Positions 23,997-33,161 of a DNA stretch of 64,000 nucleotides are shown here, piece after piece (within the stretch, counting starts at the first letter, position 1; each line of letters starts with the position of its first letter). The translations under genes were made by a program, and so were the position numbers. Source of the stretch: Microthrixaceae bacterium (GTDB taxonomy: Bacteria; Actinomycetota; Acidimicrobiia; Acidimicrobiales; Microtrichaceae); the NCBI GenBank assembly GCA_023957995.1, contig JAMLGK010000001.1, forward strand, positions 62,001 to 126,000. Reading direction: 5' to 3'. The notes beneath the pieces were generated by a model, which saw only the letters and a program-made list of their open reading frames with translations, had not been told where the DNA came from and did not search any database.

Positions 23997-24647
23997 TCAC
24001 CGTTCGCCCGGAGACGTCCGGGAACCGTCGCGTTCGGGGTTGAGGGCGCTGCCCTCGGTGAACCAGGTCCACGGCTTGGGACCGCTCGCGTAGCGGGACT
24101 CGATGTGTTCGATCTCGAATCCCGCTGAACGCACCAGCTGCGCCGCATCCCGAGTGAGGTGGCAGCCGTCGGCGAGACGCTTCTGCAGCGGGTCGATCCG
24201 CCTCTGCCACCCGGCCACCGATGGATCAGGTGAGAGCCCGTGTTCGAGGAAGTGGAACCTGCCACCAGGGCGCAACACCCGGCGCAGCTCGGCCAATGCT
24301 GAATCCACGTCCGGGATCGTGCACAGCGTGAAGGTCGACAGGGCGCCGTCGCAGCTGTTGTCCTCGAGGGGTATCGATTCGCCGCGCAGGGCTACGTGTT
24401 CGACCCTGACGTGCGATTCGGCGATCCGCTCCTCAGCGAGGCGGCGTGCTGTCAGAGCCGGTTCGACCGCATAGACGAGTTGAACCTCCGGCGGGTACAC
24501 GGGCATGTTGAGTCCGGAGCCGAATCCGATCTCCACGACCGTTCCCGACAGACCGGCGGTCACCCGCTGGCGCCAACGCGCCATCTCCGCGGTGCCGCAT
24601 GCGCGGTCAACCAGACGGGGAAGTACATGTTCGCGGTAGATACCCAC
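23997..24647 (-). CDS. Class I SAM-dependent methyltransferase
   Basis: A 216-residue methyltransferase of the UbiE/METTL7-like type. The SAM-binding motif I is VVEIGFGSGLN, followed by an acidic VYAVEP turn, the LSTFTLCTIPD segment and the LRRVLRPGGRFHFLEHGLS post-motif. The N-terminus (REHVLPRLVDRACG) is typical of phospholipid or small-molecule methyltransferases. The GTG start is 3 bases past the stop of the peroxiredoxin gene, so the two are co-transcribed. Substrate unknown. Confidence 0.87.
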   Translation of the reverse strand: MGIYREHVLPRLVDRACGTAEMARWRQRVTAGLSGTVVEIGFGSGLNMPVYPPEVQLVYAVEPALTARRLAEERIAESHVRVEHVALRGESIPLEDNSCDGALSTFTLCTIPDVDSALAELRRVLRPGGRFHFLEHGLSPDPSVAGWQRRIDPLQKRLADGCHLTRDAAQLVRSAGFEIEHIESRYASGPKPWTWFTEGSALNPERDGSRTSPGER

Positions 24648-24650
24648 GCA

Positions 24651-25286
24651 TCAGCTCGCTGGAGCGTCGGCGAAGCGGAGGTAGGGCTTGAACTCCTCGA
24701 CGTTGTCGAACTGCTTCTGGGCGTCCTCGGTCGACACGCTGGGAGCGACGATCACGCGGTCGCCGGGTGTCCAGTCGGCAGGGGTGGCGATCGGGTTCGC
24801 GTCGGTGGCCTGGAGCGCATCGATGGCCCGGACGATCTCGTCGAAGTTGCGGCCCACCGACTTGGGGTAGACGAGGATGAGGCGCAACTTGTTGTCGGGG
24901 TCGACGATGAACACCGATCGCACCGTGGATGTGTCACCTGCACCCGGATGGATCATGTCGTAGAGCTCGGCGATCCGGCGGTCGGGATCGGCCACGATGG
25001 GGAAGTTGAGGGCGGTGCCGGTCACCTCACCGATATCGGGCGCCCAGCGCTCGTGGTCCTCGATCGGGTCGATCGACAGGGCCATGGCCTTTGTGTTGCG
25101 CTTGGCGAATTCGCCACCGAGTGCGGCGGTACGGCCCAGTTCGGTCGTGCAGACGGGAGTGAAGTCGGCGGGGTGACTGAAGAACACCGCCCAGGAGTCC
25201 TTCTTCCAGTCGTGGAAGGACAGCTCGCCGTCGGTGGTCATCGCGGTGAAGTCAGGTGCTTCGTCGCCGAGGTGCAGACAGGACAT
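24651..25286 (-). CDS. 1-Cys peroxiredoxin
   Basis: A thiol peroxidase of the PRDX6-like 1-Cys group, 211 residues. The peroxidatic Cys46 sits in PADFTPVCTTELG, with Thr43 and a conserved Arg downstream (TSTVRSVFIVDPDNKLR). The long C-terminal arm (PADWTPGDRVIVAPSVS) is characteristic of this group. Apart from Cys3 there is no second Cys, so it likely needs an external reductant. I chose the ATG at 25286 because AAGGAGT lies at the right distance; an ATG 15 bases upstream is possible. Confidence 0.94.
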   Translation of the reverse strand: MSCLHLGDEAPDFTAMTTDGELSFHDWKKDSWAVFFSHPADFTPVCTTELGRTAALGGEFAKRNTKAMALSIDPIEDHERWAPDIGEVTGTALNFPIVADPDRRIAELYDMIHPGAGDTSTVRSVFIVDPDNKLRLILVYPKSVGRNFDEIVRAIDALQATDANPIATPADWTPGDRVIVAPSVSTEDAQKQFDNVEEFKPYLRFADAPAS

Positions 25287-25359
25287 GGTGGACTCCTTCA
25301 TTGCTGATCCGCAGTTGCCGATCGTGGTCGTTGGTTCCAACGCCGATGCCCCGTCGGTA

Positions 25360-25401
25360 TTCCGACCCCGCTGTTCCGACCCCGCTGCTCCGACCCCGTT
25401 G
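25360..25401 (+). repeat. Three tandem 14-bp repeats
   Basis: TTCCGACCCCGCTG twice, then CTCCGACCCCGTTG, lie in the 143-base gap between the ZIP transporter stop and the peroxiredoxin start. They sit in the upstream region of the peroxiredoxin gene. Confidence 0.6.
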
Positions 25402-25429
25402 CGCACGGGCCGGCGGTGCGGTCGTGGGG

Positions 25430-26167
25430 TCAGACGAGGCGGGTGGCGAGGAGAAGGATCGCGAGTCCACTCAGAAGGGCCGCCGTGGTCTCGATCTTGT
25501 CCCGGGTGCGCGCCTGGGAGGTGATCTCCGGCAGGAGGTCGGCTGCTGCGATGTAGATGAAGTTCCCGGCGGCGAATGGCAACAGGTAGGCGACATCGAC
25601 GCTGCTGGAGACTGCGTAGGCGGTGAGCCCACCGACGAGGAACGTCAGCGCGGAGGCCAGGTTCCATGCGAGCGCGGAACGCGGGCGCCAGCCGCTGTGC
25701 ACCAGTACTCCGAAGTCCCCGAGCTCCTGGGGGATCTCGTGGAGTGCGGCGACGACCCAGGTGACGACACCGACTCGGATGTCGACTATGAACGCGCCGC
25801 CCACCGCCAGTCCGCCGATGAAGTTGTGCAATCCATCCGCAAGGAGGATCAGGTAGCCCAGGGGCCGGTGTTGGTCGTGGACGGCCTTGTGGCAGTGATG
25901 CCAGTGGAGGAACTGCTCGAGCAGGAAGAACGCAAGGAAGCCCGCAACCAGCCAGACGTAGAGGGCCAGATCGTTGCCCAGCGCGACAACCGCTTCGGGC
26001 AACATGTGGAAGAAGGCACCGCCGAGAAGTGAGCCTGCTGCGAGTCCGACCAGTGGCAACAGGATCCGGTCCAGCAGTGGCGCCGGCAGCGCGATGGTGA
26101 CCGCTCCGACGAGCGCCAGAGAGCTCATCGCCAGCCCCGACACGATGATCCACCCAAGCGTGGACAT
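25430..26167 (-). CDS. ZIP family metal transporter
   Basis: A 245-residue polytopic protein of the ZIP family, which moves Zn2+ or another divalent metal into the cytoplasm. The two signature metal-site helices are present: LADGLHNFIGGLAVGGAF and AALHEIPQELGDFGVL. A histidine cluster (HWHHCHKAVHDQH) lies in the intracellular loop, where family members often bind metal. About seven to eight helices are visible. ATG 26167 is chosen. It heads the minus-strand run with peroxiredoxin and methyltransferase. Confidence 0.9.
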   Translation of the reverse strand: MSTLGWIIVSGLAMSSLALVGAVTIALPAPLLDRILLPLVGLAAGSLLGGAFFHMLPEAVVALGNDLALYVWLVAGFLAFFLLEQFLHWHHCHKAVHDQHRPLGYLILLADGLHNFIGGLAVGGAFIVDIRVGVVTWVVAALHEIPQELGDFGVLVHSGWRPRSALAWNLASALTFLVGGLTAYAVSSSVDVAYLLPFAAGNFIYIAAADLLPEITSQARTRDKIETTAALLSGLAILLLATRLV

Positions 26168-26420
26168 CAGCGGCTGCGCCAGCGCAGGTCGTGATCGGTC
26201 CGGACATCCATCGGCGCCGTGGCGACCTCGCTCATGGTGCCACCCGTTCACTGGGCCGTTGCTTCACAGCTCCATTCTCGCACCGGTTGCCGTCGACCCA
26301 TGGCTGCAGAATCCGGGCGGACGCGCCCGCTGGGGCAGCGCCGGCCGACGTCGACGCCGAGGGGTATGGTCCCCGGATGCTTGCTCCAGGTGTCCGCAAC
26401 CGCAGATCGGAACCCGCGTC

Positions 26421-27263
26421 ATGACCAACGGTTTCGAGGTCCTCGACGTCCACCACCACGTCGGCAATGCGTTCCGTGCCCTCGGCGGCGCTGTCGACTC
26501 CGCCCCCGAACTCGACGAGAACGAGTACCAACGGGTCGAGCTCGAATCGAGACTCGAGATCATGGACCGCTCACAGGTCCAGCAGGCCATCGTGATCCCA
26601 GGGCACGGGTATCACCGCTCGAACGGGATCGCCGACACCCGGGCGGAGAACACGGCGATCGCCGCCTACCGCGATCGGACACCCGAGCGGTTCCCCGCAG
26701 CGGTCGGGATTGTCGAGCCGCGCGACGCGGATGCCAGCTTAGCCGAGCTCGATCGGTGCAAGGATGAACTCGGTCTCGTCGGCATGAGTTTCCACACCCG
26801 GTTCCAGGGCGTGTCCCTCGACAGTCAGTGGGTGCTGGCCTACTGCGCCCACATGGCAGAAATCGGTCTCGTCCCGGTTGTGCACGCCATGGACGACACG
26901 CCCGAGGAAGCGCTGTGGAAGCTGGCCGTGGTCGCCCGCAGCATTCCGGACACGCCCGTGCTCGCACTCGATGCCTTCGGTTCCTACGAGGCAACCCGTG
27001 AGTGCTTCTTCATAGCCGAGGTTGCTCCCAACATCGTGTTCGACACCAGCCTCAGCTACAACTTCGATTTCATCGAGGACTTCGCAGTGCGTTTCGGCCC
27101 AGAACGTGTCGTATTCGGCACCGACCTCTACTCCTATCCGGTCGGAAGGCGCATCAGCCACATCCTGGACCAGATCCGGAGCTGCGCCCTGAGCGATGAG
27201 GACAAGGCCCTGATACTGGCCGGAAATGCACGACGTGTGTTCGGGATCGGGGAGCGGCCATGA
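26421..27263 (+). CDS. Amidohydrolase (amidohydrolase_2 type)
   Basis: A 280-residue TIM-barrel metal hydrolase or decarboxylase. The N-terminal metal motif is VLDVHHHVGNAF. A mid His lies in VPVVHAMDD, and the C-terminal metal Asp in RVVFGTDLYSYP, as in the ACMSD/amidohydrolase_2 family. It may hydrolyse a lactone or amide or decarboxylate an acid. The next gene, a D-2-hydroxyacid dehydrogenase, starts within its stop codon (ATGA), so the two likely act in sequence on one substrate. The gap 26168-26420 before it shows no gene. Confidence 0.83.
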   Translation: MTNGFEVLDVHHHVGNAFRALGGAVDSAPELDENEYQRVELESRLEIMDRSQVQQAIVIPGHGYHRSNGIADTRAENTAIAAYRDRTPERFPAAVGIVEPRDADASLAELDRCKDELGLVGMSFHTRFQGVSLDSQWVLAYCAHMAEIGLVPVVHAMDDTPEEALWKLAVVARSIPDTPVLALDAFGSYEATRECFFIAEVAPNIVFDTSLSYNFDFIEDFAVRFGPERVVFGTDLYSYPVGRRISHILDQIRSCALSDEDKALILAGNARRVFGIGERP

Positions 27264-28228
27264 CCAGACTCTGTCTCAGCGAGCCGATGTACGAACGGAT
27301 CGGTGCGGATCTCGCATCCATCGTGCCCGACGTCGAGCTGGTGCGTCTGCAACCCGATGGGACCTACCGGGGGGACCCGGAGGGCTTGGAGATCTTCTGC
27401 TTCTCGGTCGACCTGGCCGACAACGAGGACTCCCTGATGCAGGCGGGGATGCTCCTGCTCGCCGACTCGCTCCAATGGGTACAGGCACCGGGGGCGGGCA
27501 TGGAGCACGAGATCTGGAGTCAACTCCTCGAGCGGGGCGTGCGACTGAGCAACGCAGCGGGTGTCCACGCCGAGCCGATCGCCCAGTACGTGTTCACCTA
27601 CGTCCTCAACGACCTTCGCCAGGTGGATCGCCACCGCGAGATGCAGGCCGACCGGACCTGGAGGTCCGTGGTGTCCGATGACCTGACGTCCAAGAGCATC
27701 GGCATAGTGGGGATGGGCGGAATCGGAGCCGCAGTGGCCCGGATCGCCAAGGCCTTCGGCATGCACGTGATGGGACTGCGACGCGGGGAGATCGTCGACC
27801 CGAACGTCGATGTGCGCCTCGGACCTGACCAACTGCCCACTCTGTTGGCTCAGAGCGACTACGTGGTGCTGGCGCTTCCCCTCACCGAGGAGACAACCGG
27901 CCTCATCGACTCCGATGCCCTCGGTTCGATGCGCGGGTCAGCGGTGCTCATCAACGTGGCACGAGGAGCGGTCGTCGATGAACCTGCTCTGATCTCGGCT
28001 CTCGAGGCACGGACCATCCGCGCGGCGGTCCTCGACGTGACGACTGTCGAGCCGCTCGAGGAGGACTCTCCCCTCTGGAGTCTCGACAACTGTGTGATCA
28101 CACCACATGACGCCGGATACTCACCCCTGGCGGGAGAGCGGCTGGGCGAACTGTTCACAGAGAATCTCGCGCTGTTCCGTGCCGGAGAACCGCTGCGCAA
28201 CGAGATTCTCGCCGAGCCCGCTCGGTAG
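27260..28228 (+). CDS. D-2-hydroxyacid dehydrogenase
   Basis: A 322-residue NAD(P)-dependent dehydrogenase of the D-isomer family. The cofactor motif is GIVGMGGIGAAVARI. The catalytic Arg lies in NVARGAVVDEPAL, the Glu in LDVTTVEPLEEDSPL, and the His in CVITPHDAGYSP. The substrate domain wraps both ends. It is coupled to the amidohydrolase by a four-base overlap. Substrate unknown; glyoxylate or phenylpyruvate-type 2-oxoacids are family possibilities. Confidence 0.9.
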   Translation: MTRLCLSEPMYERIGADLASIVPDVELVRLQPDGTYRGDPEGLEIFCFSVDLADNEDSLMQAGMLLLADSLQWVQAPGAGMEHEIWSQLLERGVRLSNAAGVHAEPIAQYVFTYVLNDLRQVDRHREMQADRTWRSVVSDDLTSKSIGIVGMGGIGAAVARIAKAFGMHVMGLRRGEIVDPNVDVRLGPDQLPTLLAQSDYVVLALPLTEETTGLIDSDALGSMRGSAVLINVARGAVVDEPALISALEARTIRAAVLDVTTVEPLEEDSPLWSLDNCVITPHDAGYSPLAGERLGELFTENLALFRAGEPLRNEILAEPAR

Positions 28229-28269
28229 CGGTCGCAAACTCCGGAAGCGCCGGATTGTTACCGTCTGGC

Positions 28270-28692
28270 ATGAGCCCCGACGAGATCATCGCTGCTCTGG
28301 ATCTGGAGCCGCATCCCGAGGGTGGCCACTTCCGCCGGACGTGGACCGGACCGCCCGGTCCGGACGGCCGGGCGATCGGATCAGCCATCCACTACCTGGT
28401 GGCGGCGGGCGAGCGGTCGCACTGGCATCGCATCGACGCCCACGAGTGCTGGGTGCACAACAGCGGAGCGCCGTTGGCCTTGTCGGTCGCCGCTCCGGGC
28501 GAGGCGATCCTCCGACACGTGCTCGGTGCCGACCTGGGTTCAGGGCAGGAACCACAGGTCGTCGTGCCTGCCGACGCATGGCAATCGGCCGAACCCATGG
28601 GGGAGTGGACGCTGGTGTCGTGTGTCGTCACCCCGGGATTCGAGTTCGACCACTTCGAACTCGCGCCGCCGGACTGGTCGCCGCGTACGTAG
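28270..28692 (+). CDS. DUF985 family cupin
   Basis: A 140-residue cupin-fold protein of the DUF985 family. The start MSPDEIIAALDLEPHPEGGH and then FRRTW is the family signature, followed by SAIHYLVAAGERSHWHRI, ECWVHNSGAPLAL and the closing VSCVVTPGFEFDHFELA. Function is unknown, and a sugar- or metal-binding role has been suggested for the fold. It starts 41 bases after the dehydrogenase stop and ends at the base before the convergent oxidoreductase stop. Confidence 0.93.
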   Translation: MSPDEIIAALDLEPHPEGGHFRRTWTGPPGPDGRAIGSAIHYLVAAGERSHWHRIDAHECWVHNSGAPLALSVAAPGEAILRHVLGADLGSGQEPQVVVPADAWQSAEPMGEWTLVSCVVTPGFEFDHFELAPPDWSPRT

Positions 28693-29781
28693 CTAGGCAA
28701 GTGGCGTCCATGCCGACCCGTTGAGGGCCGACGAGTGGATCGCATCTATCACACGCTGGCCTGCGACCCCGTCGTGGAACGTGGCCGGGAGCGGGTCGAT
28801 TTGGTCGGTCTTCCCATTGATCCTGTCGGCGAACGTACTGAAGAGCCTCGTGTACGGAGCGAGATCCATCCCCGTGGAGTGCAAGAGGTCGTATGCGGTG
28901 ACGAGGAGGGCCGGGTCGGGCGGGTCCGGCGGCGGAAGGACCAGATCATCGGGTGTGGGCAGCACGCGTTCTCCGGACCCGTCGGCGGTTCGCACCAGGT
29001 CGCCCTCGAGCCACAGGGTCCCGCCGGTGCCGATGACCTTTGCGGCGACGGTGAACGGACCGGGAGCGCCCACGGTGCTCGACATCATGCCTGCTGCTCC
29101 GGATTCGGTACGGAAGTGGACCGTGTAGGAGTCGTCGGCGGTCCAGTCGCGCCCCGAGACGCACTGCAGGCTCGCACTCACACCACTGAAATCGCCCAGC
29201 ATCGTTCGGAGCTGGTCGATCACATGGGACCCGTAGGCGCCGAGCCAACCTCCACCGCGGCCTGCATCGCCCCACCAATCGGGCACCTCCCCGTCGGGAT
29301 CGGCCAGGACCGGGGCGTCGAAGAGAAACGTAGCCAGTCTCGGCTGACCGATCGCTCCCTCGCGCACGGCGCGCGTGGCGGTTGCCTGACCGGTGGCCCA
29401 ACGGAACTCGGTCCCCAGCTGATGGACCACGCCCGCTCGTTCGGCTGCGGAAAGCATCTCCCGGGCCTCCGTGGCATCCAGTGCGAAGGGCTTCTCACAA
29501 ACCACGTGTCGCCCAGCTCCGACTGCCTCGAGCACCAGATCATGGTGGGTGTGGGGAGGGGTGGCGATGGTGACCGCATCCACGCCCGGTAGTTCGAGCG
29601 CTTCGGCGAGGGAGCCACATGCGTGGGGCACCCCTGCGGTGGCTGCCCGGCTGGCGGTCTTCTGCGGGTCACGCCCGACGAGGCCCACGACCTCGAAACC
29701 GGCTGCCCGCAGGGCCCGAACATGGGTAAGCACACCGAAACCGGTGCCGACCACCACGGCACCGAGCAGCTGGGTGCTCAC
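28693..29781 (-). CDS. Gfo/Idh/MocA family oxidoreductase
   Basis: A 362-residue NAD(P)-dependent oxidoreductase. The Rossmann motif is VVVGTGFGVLTHVRAL at residues 9-24. The central EKP motif (HVVCEKPFALDATEA) is intact, and the C-terminal alpha/beta sheet domain contains WGDAGRGGGWLGAYGSHVID with the catalytic-region Asp/His. The start is GTG at 29781. It probably acts on a sugar or polyol, but the substrate is unknown. It is convergent with the DUF985 gene without a gap. Confidence 0.92.
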   Translation of the reverse strand: MSTQLLGAVVVGTGFGVLTHVRALRAAGFEVVGLVGRDPQKTASRAATAGVPHACGSLAEALELPGVDAVTIATPPHTHHDLVLEAVGAGRHVVCEKPFALDATEAREMLSAAERAGVVHQLGTEFRWATGQATATRAVREGAIGQPRLATFLFDAPVLADPDGEVPDWWGDAGRGGGWLGAYGSHVIDQLRTMLGDFSGVSASLQCVSGRDWTADDSYTVHFRTESGAAGMMSSTVGAPGPFTVAAKVIGTGGTLWLEGDLVRTADGSGERVLPTPDDLVLPPPDPPDPALLVTAYDLLHSTGMDLAPYTRLFSTFADRINGKTDQIDPLPATFHDGVAGQRVIDAIHSSALNGSAWTPLA

Positions 29782-29954
29782 AGCGGATTCTGCCGGGTTG
29801 CCGCGCGGTCAGCGTTTCGGGCGTTGGACGGTTCGTGGGGTCCGGGCATCGGCTCACGATAGCTGTGACCGCCGGGAGGTCGGGGAGCACAGGCCGGCAA
29901 CCACGGGCGACCTCCGACCCGCGAATCGTGCGCGCACCTCCCAACCTGATAATC

Positions 29955-29965
29955 TGACAAAGTCA
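29955..29965 (+). promoter_or_regulatory. Candidate ArsR-type operator (inverted repeat)
   Basis: TGAC-AAA-GTCA is a perfect 4-bp dyad in an unusually AT-rich patch (CTGATAATCTGACAAAGTCA) just upstream of the ArsR-family gene. The patch could hold both a -10-like element and the repressor's binding site, which would imply autoregulation. Confidence 0.4.
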
Positions 29966-30010
29966 TCAAGTCGTTGGAGAATCCCTTGTCAGACACACGT
30001 AGAGACATCC

Positions 30011-30397
30011 ATGTCAGGTAGCGCCCAACGCGCCGACATCGACGGCACCGAGGCAGGGCTCAACCAGCCGCTCAACGTGATCAAGGCCGATCTGTTCAAG
30101 GCTCTCGGCCACCCGGCCAGGGTCCGGGCCCTCGAGGTGCTCTGCGATGGCGAACTGACCGTTGGCGAGCTGCAACCACTGGTCGGGATCGAGTCCTCGC
30201 ACCTGTCCCAGCAGCTGGGAATCCTCAGGCGCGCCGGGCTGGTCTCCAGCCGCAAGGAGGGATCTTCGGTCTACTACGACCTCCGCGACCCGCTCGTGGC
30301 CGACCTCCTGTCGGTGGCAAAGGACCTGCTGCTCGCCTCCCTGAGTGAGACCCGTGACCTGCTCGACGGGCTCGCTGCCGAAGCAGGTCAGAAATGA
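30011..30397 (+). CDS. ArsR/SmtB family transcriptional regulator
   Basis: A 128-residue winged-helix regulator. The fold is clear: IKADLFKALGHPARVRALEV, then the helix-turn-helix GELQPLVGIESSHLSQQLGI, and the beta wing LVSSRKEGSSVYYDL. No Cys pair (ELCVC type) is present in the recognition helix, so classical arsenite/zinc sensing there is unlikely. Its ATG follows an AT-rich dyad. The last four bases overlap the SulP start, so it probably controls that transporter. Confidence 0.9.
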   Translation: MSGSAQRADIDGTEAGLNQPLNVIKADLFKALGHPARVRALEVLCDGELTVGELQPLVGIESSHLSQQLGILRRAGLVSSRKEGSSVYYDLRDPLVADLLSVAKDLLLASLSETRDLLDGLAAEAGQK

Positions 30398-32112
30398 CCG
30401 AGCCCACAACCCCGCTCAGCACATCGAGCTCCTTCTGGGGTGGGCTCCAGGCACTCCTGCCATCGACCAAGGACTACAAGGGCCTGTCGCGTTCATGGCG
30501 CGGTGACATCGTCGCGGGCCTGACCGTCGGCGTGGTCGCACTTCCTCTGGCCCTGGCATTCGGGATCACGACCGGTCTCGGAGCCACGGCGGGCCTAACC
30601 ACGGCGATAGTGGCGGGGCTGGTAGCGGGGATCCTCGGCGGTTCGAACGTGCAGGTGTCGGGTCCCACCGGTGCAATGACGGTGGTGCTGGTGCCGGTTG
30701 TGGCCCGCTACGGCGCTGAAGCGGTGGTGATCGTGGGCGTGATCGCGGGGTTGTTCGTGGTCGCCGCAGGAATCTTCCGCCTGGGGCGAGCACTCGCCTA
30801 CATGCCATGGCCGGTGATCGAGGGGTTCACCCTGGGCATCGCGGTGATCATCTTCCTCCAGCAGGTGCCCGCCGCGCTCGGGGTGCCGAAACCAGAGGGC
30901 GAGAACACCGCGGTGGTGGCGGCCGGCGCCGTGGGAGATGCATTCGGCAACGGCAGCCTCCAGGCGATGGCGATGGTCGCCATAGTCGTGGTCGTGATGT
31001 TGGCCGCACCGCGGATCCACCGCTCGCTGCCCTCCTCCCTGCTGGCTGTGGTCATCGCCACCGTCGTCGCGATCGCGGCCGGTTGGGACGTCGCCACGAT
31101 CGGCGCCTTGCCCAGTTCCCTGCCCACCCCGTCGGTACCCAGCTTCGAGTTCGGGGACCTGTCCAGGTACGTCGGTGCAGCATTCGCGGTGGCCCTGCTC
31201 GCAGCGATCGAGAGCCTCATGTCGGCCAAGGTGGCCGACGGCATGACAGACGTCGAACGTCACAACCCCGACCGGGAGTTGTTCGGCCAGGGGCTGGCGA
31301 ACATCGTGGCGCCGTTGTTCGGTGGCATGCCCGCAACCGGTGCAATCGCGCGAACGGCGGTCAACGTCCGCGCCGGAGCCCGGACTCGCGTCGCCGCGAT
31401 CGCCCACTCCTTCACTCTGATCCTGGTGGTGCTGTTCGCCTCGAGCCTCGTGGCCGAGATCCCGTTGGCCGCGCTCGCGGGGGTGCTCATGGTCACCGCG
31501 GTACGCATGGTCGAGTTCCACAACATCGTGAGCATCGCCCGTTCGACGCGCTCGGATGCGGTGGTACTGGCGCTGACCGCGGTGGCCACGGTCGCGTTCG
31601 ACCTCATCCTCGCGGTCGAGATCGGCGTCGTCGTGGCAGCGTTCCTGGCGCTTCGCAGCGTCGCGCGGACCACGACCTTCGCGCCCACGCCCATAGACCG
31701 GGAGGTGGACACCGAAGAGGAGCGCCAGTTGCTCAGCGAGCACATCGTCGCCTACCGCATCGATGGAGCCCTGTTCTTCGGCGCCACACAACGCTTCCTC
31801 AACGACCTGGCGCGGGTGTCCGACGTGCGCGTGATCATTCTCCGGCTACCCGATCTGCAGGTTCTCGACGCCACCGGCGCCCAGGCCATCGGGGAGATGG
31901 TCGAGGACCTGGAACGACGCAGGATCACCGTGCTGTTGAAGGGTCCGCGTCCTGAGCACCAGCGACTACTGCAGTCCGTCGGCGCGCTCGGTCAACTGGC
32001 GAGCGAACACCACGTGTTCGCCCGGTTGGATGACGCCATCGCCCACGCCCGGCTCCACGCCCTGGATGCCGATCGCGACCCCGCACTGTGCGCCGCGGAA
32101 CCGGTGTCCTGA
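30394..32112 (+). CDS. SulP family inorganic anion transporter with STAS domain
   Basis: A 572-residue membrane protein. About residues 20-430 form the SulP transport domain (GDIVAGLTVGVVALPLALAF near the N-terminus, then NVQVSGPTGAMTVVLVPVVA). The C-terminal 130 residues are a STAS domain (VIILRLPDLQVLDATGAQAI). Substrates of the family include sulfate, bicarbonate and dicarboxylates, and cannot be decided here. It is translationally coupled to the ArsR-type gene. Such ArsR-SulP pairs recur in actinobacteria. Confidence 0.93.
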   Translation: MTEPTTPLSTSSSFWGGLQALLPSTKDYKGLSRSWRGDIVAGLTVGVVALPLALAFGITTGLGATAGLTTAIVAGLVAGILGGSNVQVSGPTGAMTVVLVPVVARYGAEAVVIVGVIAGLFVVAAGIFRLGRALAYMPWPVIEGFTLGIAVIIFLQQVPAALGVPKPEGENTAVVAAGAVGDAFGNGSLQAMAMVAIVVVVMLAAPRIHRSLPSSLLAVVIATVVAIAAGWDVATIGALPSSLPTPSVPSFEFGDLSRYVGAAFAVALLAAIESLMSAKVADGMTDVERHNPDRELFGQGLANIVAPLFGGMPATGAIARTAVNVRAGARTRVAAIAHSFTLILVVLFASSLVAEIPLAALAGVLMVTAVRMVEFHNIVSIARSTRSDAVVLALTAVATVAFDLILAVEIGVVVAAFLALRSVARTTTFAPTPIDREVDTEEERQLLSEHIVAYRIDGALFFGATQRFLNDLARVSDVRVIILRLPDLQVLDATGAQAIGEMVEDLERRRITVLLKGPRPEHQRLLQSVGALGQLASEHHVFARLDDAIAHARLHALDADRDPALCAAEPVS

Positions 32113-32230
32113 GCTCGCCGGCCACCCGACCGCAACCGTTTGGTTCAATTCACGCCCCCGGCGACCGACTGGTGCGGTGCCGGTGCTACAGCATGCGCCG
32201 CGATACACCCGACAGGGTCAGGGGAACGAC

Positions 32231-33154
32231 ATGAGCCGATGGGGCAACAGCAAGGAACTCACGCAGACCAGCTATGGGCTCGTGAAGCAGAACCCCGGAA
32301 TGATCCGCTGGACCGTTCGGGCAGCGATCCACGGTGCGATCGTCGGCGGAGTCGGCGTGCTCGTCGGCCTGGCGATGGTGCTGCTCGGCGCCGACAAGCT
32401 CGATGGTGACGGGGCCTCGGGGGGAAGTGCGCTGGGGGTGGTTCTGCTCGTGGTCGGAATCCTGGTGGTCCTCGCCGCGGTCATCGGCGGCCTGACGGCC
32501 GCCAACAAGCAACTGGCCGGCCTCGTCTGCGCCACCGACGACGTGCTGCACGGTCGGACTCCCGACGAACAGGCAGCCAAGGACGCAGCCCACTCGAGGC
32601 TCGGTGCGCTCACTGCATGGTCGGCGATCTCGGTGGCGGTGGGAGCTCTGGTCTCGGCCATCAGCGGCGACAGCGACAGCGGTTTCATCACATCGCTCGT
32701 GCGCGGGTTGCTGGCCGGTCTCGTGGCTGCTGTCTGGGCCGTTGTGACAACACTCGTGATGCCCCTGATCGTCCTCGAGGACCTCGGTGCGGTGTCGGCG
32801 ATCAAGCGTTCCGCCGGAATCATCCGCACCACGTGGGGTGAAGCGGTCTTCGGGAGTGTCCGCATCGGAGCACGCTTCGCGCTGATGTTCACCCTGCCCG
32901 GTGCGCTGCTGCTGGCCGGTGGTGTCGTTCTGGCCCTGGTCGTCGGTGGACCCGTCATAGCGCTGGGAGCGGCACTTGCCCTGGCCGGTGTGGCACTCAT
33001 AGTCGTCGGTGCGGTCAAGGCCGCCACCTGTCGCAACGTCTTCGGCGTGGCGCTCTACCGCTGGGCAACCGGCGAAGGTGCCCTCGGGCCGTTCAGCGAG
33101 GCGGACCTCCGCGGTGCGGTCCGGGTCAAGGGCGACCCCGTCCCCGCTGCCTGA
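32231..33154 (+). CDS. DUF6159 family membrane protein, copy 1
   Basis: A 307-residue membrane protein beginning MSRWGNSKELTQTSYGLVKQ. It has five to six hydrophobic helices and conserved blocks TTLVMPLIVLEDLGAVSAIK, RSAGIIRTTWGEAVFGSVRI and AATCRNVFGVALYRWATGEG. These are characteristic of DUF6159, whose function is unknown. A second, closely similar copy of identical length lies at 37523. The gap 32113-32230 shows no gene. Confidence 0.88.
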   Translation: MSRWGNSKELTQTSYGLVKQNPGMIRWTVRAAIHGAIVGGVGVLVGLAMVLLGADKLDGDGASGGSALGVVLLVVGILVVLAAVIGGLTAANKQLAGLVCATDDVLHGRTPDEQAAKDAAHSRLGALTAWSAISVAVGALVSAISGDSDSGFITSLVRGLLAGLVAAVWAVVTTLVMPLIVLEDLGAVSAIKRSAGIIRTTWGEAVFGSVRIGARFALMFTLPGALLLAGGVVLALVVGGPVIALGAALALAGVALIVVGAVKAATCRNVFGVALYRWATGEGALGPFSEADLRGAVRVKGDPVPAA

Positions 33155-33161
33155 TCACCGT

